Shown: positions 1 to 7,094 of the stretch, piece by piece | How the letters are laid out: the number at the start of each line of letters is the position of its first letter | Position numbering within the stretch: position 1 is the stretch's first letter | NCBI GenBank assembly: GCA_937910265.1 | Contig: CALEPD010000141.1 | Span: 1 to 8,476 of the forward strand | Length of the DNA stretch: 8,476 nt | Direction: 5' to 3' | DNA from: an uncultured Bacteroidales bacterium | GTDB taxonomy: Bacteria; Bacteroidota; Bacteroidia; Bacteroidales; P3 | Position numbers and translations under genes: made by a program | The notes under the pieces: model-generated | What the model saw: the letters and a program-made list of their open reading frames with translations, nothing else | Told to the model about the DNA's origin: nothing | The model's database searches: none

Positions 1-1
1 C

Positions 2-1825
2 CCCGTTGATTCCGACAATCCTACGATAACCAAGGAAATCAATGCACGCGAACTCTGGAACAAAATCATCGCCAACGCATGGGCATCGGCCGAACCCGGC
101 GTACTTTTCTGGGATACCATCATCCGCGAGAGCGTTCCGGACTGCTATGCCGACGACGGCTACCGTACAGTAAGCACCAATCCCTGCGGCGAAATACCTC
201 TGTGTCCATACGACAGCTGCCGCCTGCTGGCCATCAACTTGTTCAGCTATGTCGACAACCCCTTCACTCCCAAAGCCTCGTTCAACTTCGACCTTTTCAA
301 GGACCATGTGACCAAAGGCCAACGCCTCATGGACGACCTTATCGATCTCGAGCTTGAGAAAATCGACTCCATCATCGCCAAAATAGAAAGCGACCCCGAG
401 AACGATGAAGTGAAAATGGTGGAACTGAACCTATGGCTGAACATTAAGATGAAATGTCTCGAAGGCCGTCGAACCGGATTCGGCATCACCGCCGAAGGCG
501 ACATGCTTGCCGCCATGGGCCTCCGATACGGCACCGACGAAGCCACCGAGTTCTCGACCAACGTACACCGCACTCTGGCATGCACAGCCTATGGGTCATC
601 GGTAATCATGGCCAAGGAACGCGGTTCATTCCCCTTGTACGACTCACGCCGCGAAAAGGACAATCCGTTTATCCAACGCCTGGCAGAAGCCGAACCCGAA
701 ATGTATAAAGACATGGTCAAATACGGCCGTCGCAACATTGCACTGCTCACCATCGCCCCCACCGGCACCGTCAGCATCTGCACTCAAACCACTTCGGGCA
801 TCGAGCCTGTTTTCATGGTTTCGTACAAGCGCCGCAAAAAAATCAACCCCAACGACAAAGACAGCTCGAAGCACAAAATCATCAAGGATGAAAACGGCGA
901 CTACTTCGAAGAATACAATGTGCTCCATCCCAAATTCATCGATTGGCTGCAACTCAACAACTACGACCTTGAGGAGGTGAAGCAGATGAAAGATGAAGAG
1001 CTGAACAAAATCATTGCCATGACTCCCTACCACCAAGCCACCTCGCAGGATATCGACTGGGTGAACAAGGTAAAAATGCAGGGCGCCATACAGAAATGGG
1101 TCGACCACTCCATCAGCGTTACCGTAAACATACCGAAAGAGACTTCGAAAGAAATAGTAAGCACAATATATCAGACAGCCTGGGAATCGGGCTGCAAGGG
1201 ATGTACAATCTACCGCGAAGGTTCGCGTAACGGTGTCCTCGTTTCGAACAACGAATCGAAAAAATGCGAAGAGCGTTGGGCCGAGACGAAGGCACCCAAA
1301 CGTCCCAAAAAACTCGAAGCCGAAATTGTACGCTTCAAAAACGACCGCGAAGACTGGATTGCCGTGGTTGGTATGTATGAAGGACGCCCCTACGAAATAT
1401 TCACGGGTAAGGCCGACAGTTTTGTACTGCCCAAATGGGTTGAAAAAGGCTGGGTAATCCGCGTGAAAGAGCCTGAATACGAGCATGCACGCTACGACTT
1501 CCAATTCCTCGACCAAGACGGGTACCATATCACCATGGAAGGCCTGTCGCGTATGTTCAAAAAAGAGTACTGGAACTACGCACGACTTATTTCGGGAACA
1601 CTCCGATACAGAATGCCCATACAGCATGTGGTGGAACTCATCAGCAAAATGAATTTCGACATCGAATCGATCAACACCTGGTCGAATGGCGTGGCCCGCG
1701 CCCTGAAGCGTTTTATCAAGGACGGCACAGAAACCGAGGAGCAGTGTCCCGACTGCAATTCAAAAATCATATACAGTGGCGGATGTAAGAGCTGTCCCAA
1801 CTGCGGATGGTCAAAATGCAGTTAA
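2..1825 (+). CDS. nrdJ: Adenosylcobalamin-dependent (class II) ribonucleotide reductase, 3' part
   Basis: Reduces ribonucleotides to deoxyribonucleotides in the cytoplasm, using a B12-generated thiyl radical. The frame is open from base 2 to a TAA, giving the last 607 residues; the N-terminal part, with any ATP-cone and the first redox cysteine, lies outside the window. Fragment residues 60-64 are NPCGE, the class II active-site Asn/Cys/Glu set, with C62 as the expected thiyl-radical cysteine. C73 sits 11 residues later, the spacing of the redox-partner cysteine in Lactobacillus leichmannii (408/419) and Thermotoga maritima (322/333) enzymes. PTGTVS (253-258) is the phosphate-binding loop, followed by SGIEPVF (265-271) and CKGCTIYREGSR (398-409), a class II signature. 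A TSCPD-like C-terminal domain follows, then a cysteine tail (C582, C585, C595, C598, C601, C606) whose last pair has the CX4C spacing of the re-reducing cysteines. Family is very sure; substrate level (NDP or NTP) is inferred as NDP. Confidence 0.96.
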   Translation, partial: PVDSDNPTITKEINARELWNKIIANAWASAEPGVLFWDTIIRESVPDCYADDGYRTVSTNPCGEIPLCPYDSCRLLAINLFSYVDNPFTPKASFNFDLFKDHVTKGQRLMDDLIDLELEKIDSIIAKIESDPENDEVKMVELNLWLNIKMKCLEGRRTGFGITAEGDMLAAMGLRYGTDEATEFSTNVHRTLACTAYGSSVIMAKERGSFPLYDSRREKDNPFIQRLAEAEPEMYKDMVKYGRRNIALLTIAPTGTVSICTQTTSGIEPVFMVSYKRRKKINPNDKDSSKHKIIKDENGDYFEEYNVLHPKFIDWLQLNNYDLEEVKQMKDEELNKIIAMTPYHQATSQDIDWVNKVKMQGAIQKWVDHSISVTVNIPKETSKEIVSTIYQTAWESGCKGCTIYREGSRNGVLVSNNESKKCEERWAETKAPKRPKKLEAEIVRFKNDREDWIAVVGMYEGRPYEIFTGKADSFVLPKWVEKGWVIRVKEPEYEHARYDFQFLDQDGYHITMEGLSRMFKKEYWNYARLISGTLRYRMPIQHVVELISKMNFDIESINTWSNGVARALKRFIKDGTETEEQCPDCNSKIIYSGGCKSCPNCGWSKCS

Positions 1826-1852
1826 TCTGCATTAACTGAAATCCTATAAGAG

Positions 1853-1892
1853 AAAGGCGTCGGCAGTGTTTGTTGCACTGCCGACGCCTTTT
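1853..1892. terminator. Bidirectional intrinsic terminator between nrdJ and the sirtuin gene
   Basis: A perfect 13-bp GC-rich stem (1856-1868 pairs with 1876-1888) closes a 7-base loop. It is extended by AAA on the left (1853-1855) pairing with TTT on the right, and followed by TTTT on the plus strand. On the minus strand the same stem is followed by TTTCTCTT. It starts 28 bases after the nrdJ stop and ends 32 bases before the sirtuin stop, so it can end transcription of both convergent genes. Confidence 0.93.
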
Positions 1893-1923
1893 GTATTCAA
1901 GACAATAGACGACTTGGATCAAC

Positions 1924-2613
1924 CTATTCGAAATCGCTGAGCAGTTCGTCAACCACTTTCTTTACACCTGTGCCTGCATTTTCTTGTATGACATTTATTT
2001 TACGTTGCACCACCACAGGCTTCGGATCGACAAGATAACAGGGCGTCGACTTCGGCACATAGTGAATAAGTCCCGCGGCGGGGTATACATTCATCGAGGT
2101 GCCAACAACAATGAAATAATGGGCCTGCTCGCACAACAAACCTGCAGGTTCGATGTTGGGTACCGCCTCACCAAACCAAACAATGTGAGGTCTCAGCTGG
2201 CACCCGTCTGAGGCTTTATCGCCAAGGTTTATATCGTTGTAGCCGATATCCACAATGAGATTCTCGTTGCGGTCGCTCCTTGCTTTGGTCAGTTCGCCAT
2301 GCAGGTGCAACACATTGGATGAGCCAGCCTTTTCATGAAGGTTGTCAATATTTTGAGTGACGATCTGAACGTTGTAGTACTGCTGCAGGCGTACCAACTG
2401 TTTGTGAGCCTCGTTGGGCTGCGCTGCACTCAACTGGCGGCGACGCTCGTTATAGAAGCGGAGCACCATTTCGGGGTTACGCAGATAGGCGTCGTAGGTT
2501 GCCACATCGTTTACGTTATGGTTTTCCCATAGGCCATCGCTGTCGCGGAAGGTTTTGATACCGCTCTCGGCGCTGATGCCGGCACCGGTCAGCACTACAA
2601 TGTTCTTTTTCAT
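1924..2613 (-). CDS. Sir2-family NAD-dependent protein deacylase, zinc-ribbon-less
   Basis: Cytoplasmic enzyme that removes acyl groups from protein lysines, consuming NAD and releasing nicotinamide and O-acyl-ADP-ribose. At 229 residues it is a minimal sirtuin. Motifs seen: GAGISAESGI (10-19, NAD binding), FRD (22-24), TQNIDNLHEKAG (86-97), HLHGE with catalytic H105 (103-107), WFGEAVP (146-152) and VVGTSMNVYPAAGL (169-182). Y54 and R57 in FYNERRRQL fit the YxxR pair that binds acidic acyl groups in E. coli CobB (Y92/R95) and human SIRT5, so desuccinylase or demalonylase activity is possible. The two CxxC zinc pairs expected between HLHGE and RPHIVWFGE are missing; that stretch has a single Cys (C138). 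From memory, Bacteroides homologues look similar. The ATG lies 22 bases after the stop of the upstream OmpA-like gene, so the two are probably one transcript. No Shine-Dalgarno is visible. Close to CobB in type, but the symbol is not assigned. Confidence 0.94.
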   Translation of the reverse strand: MKKNIVVLTGAGISAESGIKTFRDSDGLWENHNVNDVATYDAYLRNPEMVLRFYNERRRQLSAAQPNEAHKQLVRLQQYYNVQIVTQNIDNLHEKAGSSNVLHLHGELTKARSDRNENLIVDIGYNDINLGDKASDGCQLRPHIVWFGEAVPNIEPAGLLCEQAHYFIVVGTSMNVYPAAGLIHYVPKSTPCYLVDPKPVVVQRKINVIQENAGTGVKKVVDELLSDFE

Positions 2614-2635
2614 ATTCGGTCGGTTTTGGGGGTTA

Positions 2636-4570
2636 TTATTTTATCTCTGTGATGGTGAATACTGTACGCCTATTGGCAGCACGTCCCTCGTCAGTGGTGT
2701 TGGGGGCTATGGGCTGGGTGTCGCCATAGCCTTTATAGCTCAGCCGCTGCGGATCGATACCCTTATCCACAAGATAGTCGTACACGGCCTTTGCCCTCTG
2801 TGACGAAAGCACCATGTTTGACTCAGGCGACCCCACATTGTCGGTATGGCCAGACAGTTCCACCTGTATGGATGGGTTGTTTTTAAGCAAAGCCACCACC
2901 TTGTCGAGTTCGATGTGCGACTCGTCTCTAAGCGAATATTCGGCTGTGTTGAAGAATACATTGCGCAGGGCAACGCTCTCGCCAACCACAATGGGGTTGA
3001 GGGCTATGTCGACCAAGAAAGGTTGATCGGGAGAGCCTTCGGTGAGTTCGATATTCTCAGAGTGAAAGAGGTAGCCTTTTGCCGATACCGACAGTGCATA
3101 GTTGTGATGGGCAGGCAGGCTGATGATGAAAGTTCCGTTGGCAGGGTCGGCCTGCGTGGATACAATTTCGTCGCCCGATTCGATATCCACAACAGCGAAA
3201 TTAGCTCCCAACGGATTGCCTGTCTTGCTGTCGTAGACACGGCCTTTCATATAGGTTACCTGTTGCGGACGCACCTTTTCGGGCAATTCAAACTGATAAA
3301 GGTCAGTGGCGCCGTAACCATCGAGTTGGTCGGAAGCGAAAAAAGCCTGGGTGCCGTTGTAACTTACCACAAGGCTGTTTTCGTTGCCAGGAGTATTGAT
3401 CGGGTACCCAATGTTTTGCGGGGTGCTCCAGGTTCCGTCGGGCAGTCTGTGGCTCATGAATATGTCCATTCCTCCCATACCGGGGTGATAGTCGCTGGCA
3501 AAGTAGAGCGTTTGGTTGTCGTAATGAATAAATGGGCTGCATTCGTCACCGGGGGTGTTGATGACGGGGCCGAGGTTCTGGGGCTCGCTCCATCCGTCGG
3601 ACTGCATGGTGCTCATCCAAATGTCGCGGCCACCCTGTCCGCCTTTGCGGTTGCTCGAAAAGAAAAGAGTCTTTCCGTCAATCGACAACGAGGGTTGCGA
3701 CTCCCAGCTACCGCTGTTCACGGGTTGCCAGAGGTTGCGGGGTTTGGTCCACTTATTGCCTTTCCGTATGGATATATACAGGTCGCACCGTCCCAATCCG
3801 TCGCGGCGGTCACAGGCGGTAAACACCATAATGCGTCCGTCCTGCGACAGACACTGAGCCCCTTCGTTGTCGTGGCTGTTCACCGGTTCGGGCATGCGCA
3901 CAGCCTTGGTCCATTCGCCATCGACAAAGGTGCTGATATAAAAATCCTCCTCCATCGGCGTGGCAGCCGTGGTGGCAGCCGTGCGGGGGAAACGACGCGT
4001 AAAGATAAGGGTTTGTCCGTCGGCGGTGATGGCGGGCAGATACTCATCGTGGATGCTGTTCACCTTAGGACCCATATTTTGCGGGTTGTACGGCACCGGG
4101 TTGAGCATGGCTGTTTGACGGAACTCCAAAGTGGCGAGGGCCCGTGTTGCCTCCTCCTGCAGCTTGGTGTTGCGGGTGTCGCGTTCGAGAAACTGACGGA
4201 AATTGGCCTGTGCCTTGTCCAACCGATTGGCTTTCATTTCGGCCCTTCCCAAGAAAAGCCACAATCGTGACTCGTAGTCAGCATTTATCTCCACTGCCTT
4301 ATAGGCATATACCATCATCATCGAATCGTTGCGCTGCTCGGCATATAGATCGGCGAGTATTACCAGCGGTTCGACAAAGTTCGGATCGGCCTCATGAGCC
4401 TTGAGCAAGAGGTCGAGCGCCTCGGCGGTTTGCGACCCCATCAGCTGGGCTTTGGCTTTTTCGTACAATTTTATAGCATTGCGGTTGCTGCTGGTATATT
4501 GCTGAGCTTGACTGTCGATGACAGCCATCATACATACCGCGAGAAGGCATAGTTTTATAAATCTACCCAT
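2636..4570 (-). CDS. TPR-PD40 beta-propeller-CRD-OmpA envelope protein, PorE-like
   Basis: Probably an outer-membrane-associated periplasmic protein anchored to peptidoglycan. I choose the ATG at 4570 (644 aa), because it gives a signal peptide at residues 1-22 (Lys/Arg start, hydrophobic stretch LCLLAVCMMAVI, cleavage near SQA/Q); a longer reading from 4645 adds 25 residues before it with no such logic. Domains in order: TPR-like helices (about 29-150); at least five PD40/WD40-like repeats (about 174-425), three carrying the F-x-S/A-S/C-D type strand; a carboxypeptidase-regulatory-like fold (about 438-510); an OmpA C-terminal domain (about 530-642). In the last, D577 and R592 have the 15-residue spacing of the peptidoglycan-binding Asp/Arg pair of E. 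coli OmpA (271/286). This order matches PorE (PG1058) of the Porphyromonas gingivalis type IX secretion system. PorE is a lipoprotein, while here C13 follows LAV, not a canonical lipobox. The PorE role is inferred from architecture only; generic PD40/OmpA proteins also occur. Confidence 0.92.
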   Translation of the reverse strand: MGRFIKLCLLAVCMMAVIDSQAQQYTSSNRNAIKLYEKAKAQLMGSQTAEALDLLLKAHEADPNFVEPLVILADLYAEQRNDSMMMVYAYKAVEINADYESRLWLFLGRAEMKANRLDKAQANFRQFLERDTRNTKLQEEATRALATLEFRQTAMLNPVPYNPQNMGPKVNSIHDEYLPAITADGQTLIFTRRFPRTAATTAATPMEEDFYISTFVDGEWTKAVRMPEPVNSHDNEGAQCLSQDGRIMVFTACDRRDGLGRCDLYISIRKGNKWTKPRNLWQPVNSGSWESQPSLSIDGKTLFFSSNRKGGQGGRDIWMSTMQSDGWSEPQNLGPVINTPGDECSPFIHYDNQTLYFASDYHPGMGGMDIFMSHRLPDGTWSTPQNIGYPINTPGNENSLVVSYNGTQAFFASDQLDGYGATDLYQFELPEKVRPQQVTYMKGRVYDSKTGNPLGANFAVVDIESGDEIVSTQADPANGTFIISLPAHHNYALSVSAKGYLFHSENIELTEGSPDQPFLVDIALNPIVVGESVALRNVFFNTAEYSLRDESHIELDKVVALLKNNPSIQVELSGHTDNVGSPESNMVLSSQRAKAVYDYLVDKGIDPQRLSYKGYGDTQPIAPNTTDEGRAANRRTVFTITEIK

Positions 4571-4709
4571 ACACACTTCGTTTTGTTTATTATGATATAC
4601 GGAAATACCGGGGTTATTATTGCCTTGCAACCCCATCGGGTACACAAACTATTTACAGGCCAACGCTCAACATCAACCATTAAGCAACCCGACCCCTGCT
4701 GCATACCCC
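4571..4709 (-). promoter_or_regulatory. Leader region of the OmpA-like gene, weak promoter candidate
   Basis: A 139-base gap between the acetyltransferase stop and the OmpA-like start, both minus strand. I see no strong terminator hairpin in it. On the minus strand ATAGTTTG (4652-4645) is a near match to the Bacteroidetes -7 box TAnnTTTG, with GTTG (4677-4674) 21 bases upstream as a poor -33 element. This would give a leader of about 65-70 bases. The match is imperfect, and read-through from the acetyltransferase gene is an alternative. Confidence 0.25.
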
Positions 4710-5330
4710 CTACCTAAGGCCGGATATTTCGCTTTGTAATAGTTCAAAAAAACGGGCTCCATGACCTCCGTCCATCTGCACATGATGAAACTGCAATGAT
4801 ATGGGCAAAGTTGTCGCAAACCATTTTTTTCGATATTTGCCCCACATAACCAATGGATTGCTGAATTTGTCGGTGTACTGGTTTACGATGCAATCGAGTT
4901 CGGTCTCAACCATTGCCGATGTTCCAACAATCATATAATCGTCCATGTAAAGACTTGTGCACTCGGCAGAGGCTCGAGCTGTGGCGATATTATATTCGTC
5001 AACAAACGTCCATAAGTCGTCGGAATATGGAATGTCGCACGAATTGATTCCGCCCTTGACGTTGTTCACAATCACATTTATGGCGATTCTGTCGTATTCA
5101 TACAGCTTTCCCTGTTCGGGAAGGAGATAAAATTCATTCATCTTGCTGGCCGCCTTGCCTATACACCAACAGAGCAGTGCATTGAATTTTATGCCTCTTC
5201 TCTTGCTTTCCCTCACCAAAGTTCTTACATTCATTGTTTTTGTCAAAGTGACCATTGGCATTGGCGACGACATCCAAAGCGAAAATGCCTCTGCACGGGA
5301 TGTTTCCTGTGGATTAACCTCTTTCTTCAT
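4710..5330 (-). CDS. CAT-fold acyltransferase (chloramphenicol acetyltransferase family), diverged
   Basis: Predicted soluble trimeric enzyme that moves an acetyl group from acetyl-CoA to a hydroxyl acceptor. The ATG at 5330 gives 206 residues, near the 210-220 usual for this family; an open frame runs to 5507, but the added residues do not resemble the family and cover the promoter region. The HHVQMDGGHGARFF segment (182-195) is the family catalytic motif HHxxxDG: H183 fits the general base (His195 of CAT III) and D187 its structural partner (Asp199). P159, GKY (164-166) and PISLQ (176-180) also match the conserved C-terminal half. S138 in GTSAM is placed like Ser148, but the Pro-Trp that usually follows is replaced (AMVET), and the N-terminal third is weakly conserved. 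So fold and chemistry are well supported, while chloramphenicol as the acceptor is not. It is flanked by housekeeping and envelope genes with no mobile-element sequence, and its base composition appears lower in GC than its neighbours. Confidence 0.88.
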   Translation of the reverse strand: MKKEVNPQETSRAEAFSLWMSSPMPMVTLTKTMNVRTLVRESKRRGIKFNALLCWCIGKAASKMNEFYLLPEQGKLYEYDRIAINVIVNNVKGGINSCDIPYSDDLWTFVDEYNIATARASAECTSLYMDDYMIVGTSAMVETELDCIVNQYTDKFSNPLVMWGKYRKKWFATTLPISLQFHHVQMDGGHGARFFELLQSEISGLR

Positions 5331-5377
5331 TTTCTTTCTGTTATTTATTGTCCGACTCTGCTCCCAAACAAAATATG

Positions 5378-5387
5378 ATTTGCAAAT
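5378..5387. promoter_or_regulatory. 10-bp perfect palindrome in the acetyltransferase leader
   Basis: ATTTGCAAAT is a perfect palindrome 48 bases upstream of the acetyltransferase ATG and just downstream of a candidate -7 box (5404-5397) on the same strand. Its position would suit a small operator, but a 10-bp AT-rich palindrome can easily arise by chance. No second copy was seen nearby. Confidence 0.2.
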
Positions 5388-5396
5388 ATCGGTAAT

Positions 5397-5482
5397 CAAA
5401 AATATTCGGCTAAACGAGTTTTGAAACAGACTTATTGTATCGAATGCGGTACAAATATATGACAGATGATCAAAATGGCAAC
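5397..5482 (-). promoter_or_regulatory. Two candidate promoters for the acetyltransferase gene
   Basis: On the minus strand two sequences fit the Bacteroidetes -7 box TAnnTTTG. Proximal: TATTTTTG (5404-5397) with TTTC (5426-5423) 18 bases upstream, leaving a leader of about 60 bases. Distal: TATATTTG (5459-5452) with GTTG (5482-5479) 19 bases upstream, leaving about 115 bases. Neither has the full TTTG -33 element. One of them is likely used, since the gene is divergent from cysS and needs its own start, but I cannot choose between them from sequence. Confidence 0.4.
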
Positions 5483-5543
5483 AGGTGGCACCTCTCGGCA
5501 CATACATTACGCGTCAAATGGTACAATAACAAGCCTTTGACTC

Positions 5544-5572
5544 TTTGGAATGAAAAAAAATATGTAACTTTG
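5544..5572 (+). promoter_or_regulatory. cysS promoter, Bacteroidetes sigma-ABfr type
   Basis: TAACTTTG (5565-5572) matches the -7 consensus TAnnTTTG exactly. TTTG (5544-5547) lies 17 bases upstream, slightly closer than the usual 19-21, with an A-run between the boxes. The implied transcript start near 5576-5580 gives a leader of about 20 bases before the cysS ATG at 5597. A second TTTG (5536-5539) is too far (25 bases). Confidence 0.65.
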
Positions 5573-5596
5573 CGAAGTTTAATAAACGTAATAGAT

Positions 5597-7063
5597 ATGC
5601 AACCACTATTGATATACAACACATTAACTCATCAAAAGGAGTTATTCAAGCCACTTACCGCCGACCATGTAGGAATGTATGTATGTGGTCCGACCGTATA
5701 TGGTGACGGCCACCTTGGCCATGCCCGTCCGGCAATCACATTCGATATACTGTTCCGTTACTTGCAGCATATCGGATACAAAGTACGCTATGTACGCAAT
5801 ATTACCGACGTGGGACACCTGGAGCATGATGCCGACGACGGTGAAGACAAGATAGCAAAAAAGGCCCGCATCGAGCAGCTCGAACCTATGGAGGTTGCGC
5901 AATATTACACCAACCGGTACCATGTGGCCATGGACAGGCTCAACGTGCTACGCCCCAGTATCGAGCCCCACGCAAGTGGACACATTCTCGAACAGATTGA
6001 ACTGGTACAGGCATTGCTCGACAAAGGGTTTGCCTACGAAAGCAACGGAAGTGTGTATTTCGATGTACGGAAATACCATGAAGCCACCAAGAAATACGGC
6101 ATCTTGAGCGGAAGGGTGATGGACGAAATGCTCAGCACCACACGCGAACTTGACGGACAGTCGGAAAAACGTGAAACCCAAGACTTTGCTCTATGGAAAA
6201 AAGCATCGCCCGAACATATCATGCGTTGGAACTCACCTTGGAGCGTAGGCTTCCCGGGATGGCACACCGAATGCACTGCAATGGGTACCAAATATTTGGG
6301 GGAAACCTTTGACATTCACGGCGGCGGCATGGACTTGATGTTCCCACACCATGAAAGCGAGATAGCCCAACAAACGGCACTCACCGGACATGGTCCCTGC
6401 CGTTACTGGATGCACAACAACATGATTACCATCAACGGTCAGAAAATGGGTAAATCGTTGGGTAATTTCATCACGCTGGACGAATTCTTCACCGGTTCGC
6501 ACGCCTTGCTTGCCCAAGCTTATTCGCCCATGACCATCCGTTTCTTCATTCTACAGGCGCACTACCGCAGCACAGTCGATTTCAGCAACGAAGCACTGCA
6601 GGCGGCCGAAAAGGGTTATTACCGCTTGATGCAAGCCTACAAGACACTGAAGAATCTGGCTGCATCGAAATCGTCGAGCATTGCCGTAAACGATTATATG
6701 CAGAAATGCTACGATGCCATGAATGATGACATGAACACACCTATTGTTATCAGCCACCTTTTCGAAATGGCAAAGGTAATCAATACGGTAAACGATAAAA
6801 AGGCCACCCTGACACAAGACGACATCGACGCAATGAAGGTTGTGTTCGACACCTTCGTATTCGGAGTGATGGGACTGAAAGACGAAAGCAGCGTTGACAA
6901 CAGCGCCTTGATTGATGGCCTGATGAGTATGGTGCTTGAAATGCGCGCCACAGCAAAAGCCAACAAAGACTGGGCCACCAGCGACAAAATACGCGATGCC
7001 CTCAGCGCCCTTGGCGTAACGGTAAAAGACGGCAAAGACGGAGCCGTTTGGGAAATACGCTAA
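5597..7063 (+). CDS. cysS: Cysteinyl-tRNA synthetase
   Basis: Class I aminoacyl-tRNA synthetase, cytoplasmic, that charges tRNA-Cys with cysteine using ATP. The ATG at 5597 gives 488 residues, normal for the family. The frame is open upstream to 5435, but that extension crosses the -7 box, so the shorter start is right. Motifs: HLGH (39-42), the HIGH signature; KMGKS (283-287), the KMSKS signature; zinc ligands C30, C226, H251 and E255, with the His/Glu spacing of 4 seen in E. coli CysRS (H234/E238); the GWHTECTAM segment (221-229) and FDIHGGGMDLMFPHHESE (238-255). The C-terminal helical DALR-like domain follows (about 360-480). All catalytic and metal residues are intact. It is the only plus-strand gene between the divergent promoter region and a terminator, so it is probably monocistronic. 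No Shine-Dalgarno is visible, as is usual in Bacteroidetes. Confidence 0.98.
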   Translation: MQPLLIYNTLTHQKELFKPLTADHVGMYVCGPTVYGDGHLGHARPAITFDILFRYLQHIGYKVRYVRNITDVGHLEHDADDGEDKIAKKARIEQLEPMEVAQYYTNRYHVAMDRLNVLRPSIEPHASGHILEQIELVQALLDKGFAYESNGSVYFDVRKYHEATKKYGILSGRVMDEMLSTTRELDGQSEKRETQDFALWKKASPEHIMRWNSPWSVGFPGWHTECTAMGTKYLGETFDIHGGGMDLMFPHHESEIAQQTALTGHGPCRYWMHNNMITINGQKMGKSLGNFITLDEFFTGSHALLAQAYSPMTIRFFILQAHYRSTVDFSNEALQAAEKGYYRLMQAYKTLKNLAASKSSSIAVNDYMQKCYDAMNDDMNTPIVISHLFEMAKVINTVNDKKATLTQDDIDAMKVVFDTFVFGVMGLKDESSVDNSALIDGLMSMVLEMRATAKANKDWATSDKIRDALSALGVTVKDGKDGAVWEIR

Positions 7064-7094
7064 CTCAAGGACTCCACAACAAAATACTAAAAGA

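Noticed and set aside
239..241. TTG as a possible start of the reductase.
   Set aside because: The same frame is open to the window edge and encodes the NPCGE active site upstream of this codon, so it is internal Leu.
644..1627. A 327-codon open frame on the minus strand opposite nrdJ.
   Set aside because: It overlaps the strongly conserved nrdJ coding sequence, has no family motif, and is explained by codon bias.
2846..4270. A 474-codon open frame on the plus strand opposite the OmpA-like gene.
   Set aside because: The minus-strand gene has clear domains throughout this stretch; the plus-strand product has no recognisable motif and reads as an antisense shadow of codon bias.
5483..5493. 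AGGTGGCACCT upstream of cysS resembles the T-box antiterminator sequence.
   Set aside because: It lies upstream of the clear cysS promoter box (5565-5572), so it would not be in that transcript. There is no terminator hairpin with a T-run before the ATG, no recognisable specifier stem, and T-boxes are not typical of Bacteroidetes.
5331..5507. An upstream in-frame extension of the acetyltransferase (59 extra residues).
   Set aside because: The added residues do not resemble the CAT family and cover the promoter candidates; the ATG at 5330 gives a normal length.
5435..5596. An upstream in-frame extension of cysS (54 extra residues).
   Set aside because: The extension crosses the -7 box, and known CysRS proteins begin a few residues before the I-Y-N-T-L segment, which fits the ATG at 5597.
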